From NCBI GenBank assembly GCA_020850315.1, contig JADZEY010000119.1, positions 1 to 55,763 on the forward strand: 55,763 nt of DNA. Direction: 5' to 3'. Below the pieces are notes generated by a model that did not search any database, had not been told where the DNA came from, and saw only the letters and a program-made list of their open reading frames with translations. Both the position numbers and the translations under genes were made by a program. This stretch comes from Armatimonadota bacterium. Its GTDB lineage: Bacteria > Bacteroidota > Ignavibacteria > OLB7. Of this stretch, positions 52,431 through 55,763 are shown piece by piece (the first letter of the stretch is position 1; the number at the start of each line of letters is the position of its first letter).

Positions 52431-52664
52431 CCGCCCTGAAGGGGCAGCATACGCCAGCCCAGGGCAGTGCCCTGGGGCACAATCCCCGCAACGACATCAA
52501 CGCCCTGAAGGGGCAATTCAACACGCCGTCGTATCCCATGTTCATCACATGGAAGTGTTGGTGATATTTTTGTGCCGCCCTTTCAGGGCTTGGAGTATTG
52601 TCGGTTTGCTCTGCTACCCAGGGTGTTGCCCTGGGCTATGGTAGCCTGCCCCCCGTTGGGGCGT
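52431..52664. repeat. Large palindromic repeat (GCCCTGAAGGGGC / CCCAGGGCA..TGCCCTGGG type)
   Basis: Left side: ccgccctgaaggggcagcat, agcccagggcagtgccctgg, and a second cgccctgaaggggcaat (52500-52516). Right side: ccgccctttcagggcttgg, tacccagggtgttgccctgg gctatgg and ccccccgttggggcg. Right-side modules are inverted relative to the left, so about 230 bp can fold into a compound hairpin. Repeats with these words are scattered through many bacterial genomes. It lies in the 724-bp gap between divergent genes and is not coding. Confidence 0.82.
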
Positions 52665-52797
52665 GAAGAGCGGTGGTGTTGCCATCGGTGTTCCGATTCT
52701 GTCGGGGCCAAGCGCGTCCATCAGATGCCACTCAATAGAGCATCTCGCAATCTTAATGCACCCGAGTATATCACTGTTCCACATCGTTCATTCTAAC

Positions 52798-54462
52798 ATG
52801 AGTACATCTCCTGAAGAATTACAAACCCAACTTGCAGCAACCACCGACAGCCGCGAACGGGCAATCATTCTGGTGAAATTGGGAATGGCTCTTTCCAGAA
52901 TTGAGCCGACGGAGGGGCTGGCCTATGCCGAAGAAGCACAGAAGGCCGCACGCCAGCTGCGCGATGACATCACGCGCGCCCACGCCCTGCATGCAATCGC
53001 TTGCTGCCACGAGACGCTTGCCCAGTATCAGCCGGCACTTGCAGCCGCACAGAAGGCGCGGTGGCTGTTCCAGAAACGTGGCGACCAGATTGGCGAAGGA
53101 ACCTGCCTGAACGCGATTGCCGTAATCGCCCACGGCATGGGGGATTATCCAACAGGGCTGAGCGCGCTGGCGGAGGCTCGCGAAATTTTTACCGCACAGG
53201 AGGATCAGCCAGGGCTGGCTTCGGCATTCAACAACACCGGGATGATGTACCAAGAATTAGGCAACTACCCGGAAGCACTGAACGCCTACTTGCAAGCGTT
53301 GCAGATCAACGAAGGGCTTGGGAACGAACAGCTTGTTGGGGTGAACATCGGGAACGTCAGCAATATCTATTTCTACTTGGGCGATAACGAACGCTCGTTC
53401 CAGTACGACCTTCGCGCACTTGAGATTGCCCGCCGGCTGAACGACCAGTACGGGATTGGCCACACGCTGGACAATATCTCCTCGCACCACAAAACCCGTG
53501 GCGATTACCAAGCCGCGCTGGATGCGCTTACCGAGTCGTTGGAAATCTTCCGGCAGATGCAAGCCAAGCGGTATGAATCCGCAATCCTGATAAAGCTGGG
53601 GGCATTGCACGAACAGCAGCAGCAACCAGAGGCAGCACTGGAGCAATACCACGCAGCAACCACCATTGCCGAAGCGATCGGCGATGCGAACACACTTGCC
53701 AATGCACAAGCCCACATCGGCATGATGCATCACAAACAGGGCAACTACCTGCTGGCAATTCCGGTGCTGAACGACGCGATTACCACAGCCGAAGCATCGG
53801 CCAACCCAAGGATTGTCTGCGAGACCAAGCGGCTGATAGCCGAATCGCTGGCGGCAACCGGAGACCACACCGCAGCGTTCGCGCAGTTGCAGGAACACCT
53901 TGTGCTTCTGACGGAACTCTCCAGCGAGCAACAGCGCAAATCCGTTGCCGAAGCCCAAGCCCGGTTCGATGTTGAACGCACCGAACGGGAGCGCGAAGTG
54001 CTGCGGTTGCGGAACCAACATCTGGAGGAGACCATGGAGCTGCGGAACAAGGAGCTAACCACGCTGGCCATGAACCTTGTCCAGAAGAACACCTTCCTGC
54101 AGAAACTTCGCAAACAGACCGAGCAGCTTGCCGAGGAACATCCAACAGCAAAACTTGCGATGAAAGCCTTGATGCGTGAAATTGCGGAGAACCTTCGGGG
54201 GGATGATGATTGGGAGCGATTCCAGCAGGAGTTCCAGCACGTCCACCATGATTTTATCCGCCGCATCGCCAGCGACCACCCGAAGCTAACCCCCACCGAA
54301 CTGAAGGTCTGTGCCCTGCTGAAGGTGAACTTGTCGAACAAAGAGATCGCTAACCTTCTCTCCATCTCCCTGCGTAGCATCGAAAGCCACCGCTACTCCA
54401 TCCGCAAGAAGATGGGGCTTGCGGGCGAGATCAGCCTTGCGGCATATTTGGCGGCGGTGTAG
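52798..54462 (+). CDS. TPR-repeat transcriptional regulator with LuxR-type HTH
   Basis: The 554-residue form starts MSTSPEELQTQLAATTDSRE; the frame is open to 52663, but that part is repeat-derived. Seven or so TPR units span about 20-390 (for example ASAFNNTGMMYQELGNYPEA and GIGHTLDNISSHHKTRGDYQ). A coiled coil follows (about 400-465, AQARFDVERTEREREVLRLR), then a C-terminal GerE/LuxR HTH (497-541: LTPTELKVCALLKVNLSNKE, IANLLSISLRSIESHRYSIR). No membrane segment or kinase domain is present, so it is a cytoplasmic regulator of the kind common in Bacteroidota, probably sensing through TPR-bound ligands. No target site is visible. Confidence 0.9.
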   Translation: MSTSPEELQTQLAATTDSRERAIILVKLGMALSRIEPTEGLAYAEEAQKAARQLRDDITRAHALHAIACCHETLAQYQPALAAAQKARWLFQKRGDQIGEGTCLNAIAVIAHGMGDYPTGLSALAEAREIFTAQEDQPGLASAFNNTGMMYQELGNYPEALNAYLQALQINEGLGNEQLVGVNIGNVSNIYFYLGDNERSFQYDLRALEIARRLNDQYGIGHTLDNISSHHKTRGDYQAALDALTESLEIFRQMQAKRYESAILIKLGALHEQQQQPEAALEQYHAATTIAEAIGDANTLANAQAHIGMMHHKQGNYLLAIPVLNDAITTAEASANPRIVCETKRLIAESLAATGDHTAAFAQLQEHLVLLTELSSEQQRKSVAEAQARFDVERTEREREVLRLRNQHLEETMELRNKELTTLAMNLVQKNTFLQKLRKQTEQLAEEHPTAKLAMKALMREIAENLRGDDDWERFQQEFQHVHHDFIRRIASDHPKLTPTELKVCALLKVNLSNKEIANLLSISLRSIESHRYSIRKKMGLAGEISLAAYLAAV

Positions 54463-54500
54463 GGCTGTGGGATAAGGGGGAGAGTGAGATTCGGAGAACT

Positions 54501-54590
54501 CCCCTCACCCTTTCTTAGCCCCCTCTCCCACCGAAGGCCGCCGCCGAAACAGTAGCGACACCAGTCTGGGAGAGGGCGGAGGTGAGGGAG
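54501..54590 (-). repeat. Hairpin repeat R6 (inverted copy)
   Basis: Read on the minus strand it runs ccctcacctccgccctctcc, loop gactggtgtcgctactgttt cggcggcggc, then gtgggagagggggctaag. The loop start gactg-tcgct-ctg-ttcggc matches R1/R2 with scattered changes. It separates the LuxR-type gene from the gene relic that follows. Confidence 0.8.
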
Positions 54591-54639
54591 CAACGGGGGC
54601 GATGACGGAGGGCGACGGGGTACCGCGCAGCAGCGGCGA

Positions 54640-54869
54640 TAGCTTTCCCAACGGAAGAAGAGATTGGCATATTCACGGTAAGCGGGCGGAAGATTGCCAC
54701 AATCCCCGTGGATCTCACCACGCTGAAGGCCGGCTTCAACAAAGTGGAGTGGGACGGCCTTGATGCCGATGGCGACCGCCTTGCTAACGGGGTCTCTTAC
54801 TACCGCCTCCGCATCAGCGATGGCACAGCAACACAGGAGATTATTGAGAAATTGGTGGTGATGCGGTGA
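54640..54869 (+). pseudogene. 3' relic of a secreted protein gene with FlgD-Ig-like C-terminus
   Basis: The frame ending TGA at 54867-54869 encodes about 75 residues: EEEIGIFTVSGRKIATIPVD, LTTLKAGFNKVEWDGLDADG, LANGVSYYRLRISDGTATQE, IIEKLVVMR. This is the C-terminal FlgD-Ig/Por-like module (v-W-D-G-x-D-x-x-G-x-x-x-x-N-G-x-Y-Y) found at the end of many T9SS-type proteins, including C25 peptidases. An in-frame stop at 54603 and the R6 repeat directly upstream cut it off from any gene body, and no start codon is suitable. It is the end of a deleted gene. Confidence 0.75.
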
Positions 54870-54884
54870 GCAATAAAGGCTGAT

Positions 54885-55763
54885 TTAATGAAGAATATCA
54901 ATCGTGGTTGAAAATCGTTTTGAGTGAGCAATAACCTCGGCAATATATTTTCCAGATGGTAGAGTGTGGCAAGGGATGACCACTTCATGGATAGATTGAT
55001 CTGCGGAAACAATTGAACTCCAAATCTGTTGGCCGAATAAATCATATATCCGTAGTTGAGCAGCCGTGATTATGAATGATTGGGGAAATCGAATAATTGC
55101 GGTATTCATTACAGGGTTAGGGACTACTGTTATTGGCATATCATGGTTGCCATTATCTTCGATGTCACTTGAGATAGGAGTCGTATAAAGCAGTATTGGC
55201 CCAGCAGCAGCCATGCCATAATCTCCTGCAAAATCTATGTCATTAACGAAACCCTGCGGATAGTCTATCGGAAAGACTGAGTCTTCAACCACCCATGATA
55301 CCCCTCCATCGGTTGTTCTACGCAATCGGTGGTCGCCAGCAAGGATATTTAGAGCGTCAAACGGGTAAGCGTTACCGATACCAAGATAAAATCCATTTTC
55401 ATCTAGAATGTATGGAATGATCTTCCATGTAGCACCGCTATCGGTAGTCATAAGTATGGTGCTATTTGTTCCGCTTACTGTCCCAATACCAGTTGGGCCG
55501 AACTCACAACCCCACCAATCTCTTGCATTGTTCTGATAAACTTTGCTCCATGTATTTCCTGCATCAGTTGTTCGTAAAATATGCCCAGAATAAGTACAGG
55601 CAATCCCTACTGTATCAGAAACGAATGCTATTTCGTTAATAAGTGGTGTAGAATCTGGGATTGAAGCAACTATCCATGTTGTTCCTCCATCGGTAGTTTT
55701 TATTATTCCGCTGCTATCATGGTTAATTCTACCGCTAATAACGGCGTGGTTTTTCTTCAATAT
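54885..55763 (-). CDS. Secreted BNR/YCF48-like repeat protein with T9SS sorting domain (partial, 5' end outside window)
   Basis: The frame is open through the right edge, so the start and any signal peptide are missing. At least 292 residues are present: sialidase-type/YCF48 propeller repeats with the TTDGGTTW motif (IIKTTDGGTTWIVAS, ILRTTDAGNTWSKVY, ILMTTDSGATWKII, RRTTDGGVSWVVED), then a Por sorting domain from about residue 207 (ITVVPNPVMNTAIIRFPQ ... LPSGKYIAEVIAHSKRF). The repeats form a beta-propeller; the protein should be exported and surface-attached. It is visibly more AT-rich than most of the window, which hints at separate origin. Confidence 0.85.
   Translation of the reverse strand: MLKKNHAVISGRINHDSSGIIKTTDGGTTWIVASIPDSTPLINEIAFVSDTVGIACTYSGHILRTTDAGNTWSKVYQNNARDWWGCEFGPTGIGTVSGTNSTILMTTDSGATWKIIPYILDENGFYLGIGNAYPFDALNILAGDHRLRRTTDGGVSWVVEDSVFPIDYPQGFVNDIDFAGDYGMAAAGPILLYTTPISSDIEDNGNHDMPITVVPNPVMNTAIIRFPQSFIITAAQLRIYDLFGQQIWSSIVSADQSIHEVVIPCHTLPSGKYIAEVIAHSKRFSTTIDILH

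Overview
The window reads as chromosome of a free-living bacterium of the FCB group, most likely a Bacteroidota/Kapabacteria/Chlorobi-type lineage. The evidence is: several predicted secreted proteins ending in a type IX secretion (T9SS, Por) sorting domain with a PNP motif; very large ASH (choice-of-anchor D) repeat proteins; few Shine-Dalgarno sites; several TAnnTTTG promoter elements of the Bacteroidota type; and paired M16 peptidases. Most genes look GC-rich. The lipoprotein at 11.9 kb, the gene at 34.9 kb and the partial gene at the right edge look more AT-rich. No rRNA, tRNA, CRISPR array, phage or plasmid replication gene was recognised.

Layout. 1-125 is the right end of an IS3-family element. 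514-4199 (minus) is an ECF sigma factor, a membrane-anchored putative anti-sigma factor and a double OmpA-domain envelope protein, followed by about 1.3 kb of repeat-bearing non-coding DNA. 5.5-10.8 kb (minus) carries a small secreted protein, rlmB, rnhB, folE, a PTPS/QueD protein, larB and larE. Then come lgt, an orphan ABC-type binding lipoprotein, a GNAT-DUF952 fusion, a TPR protein and an M24 peptidase, a universal stress protein, fbp-pdxA, an M16 active/inactive pair, an RluE-type pseudouridine synthase, an ABC-2 exporter and katG. 29.7-31.0 kb is a scar where the start of a type III restriction gene is joined to the end of an FkbM methyltransferase, next to a 147-bp tandem duplication. 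ubiD, pfkA and an enoyl-CoA hydratase follow. 34.9-48.3 kb is an envelope/secretion region: two sugar-dehydrogenase-like T9SS proteins, two beta-barrels and two giant IgGFc/ASH/cohesin-like T9SS proteins. The right part holds a MerR/TipAS regulator with a readable operator, a kynurenine 3-monooxygenase, a secreted EEP-fold enzyme, a TPR-LuxR regulator and a partial T9SS protein.

How the genes fit together. The central metabolic genes (pfkA, fbp, pdxA, lgt, rnhB, rlmB) are housekeeping. folE plus the PTPS-like gene form a translationally coupled pterin module. larB-larE supply two of the three nickel-pincer cofactor enzymes; larC and larA are not here. The most distinctive block is 34.9-48.3 kb: paralogous pairs of secreted proteins, in one pair of which the second copy has lost its catalytic His, bracketed by outer-membrane barrels. 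Intergenic DNA is rich in short dispersed repeats: a CCCTCTCCC/GGGAGAGGG hairpin family with variable loops, 7-bp tandem arrays, a GCCCTGAAGGGGC palindrome and a CTTCGACAGGCTCAGG family.
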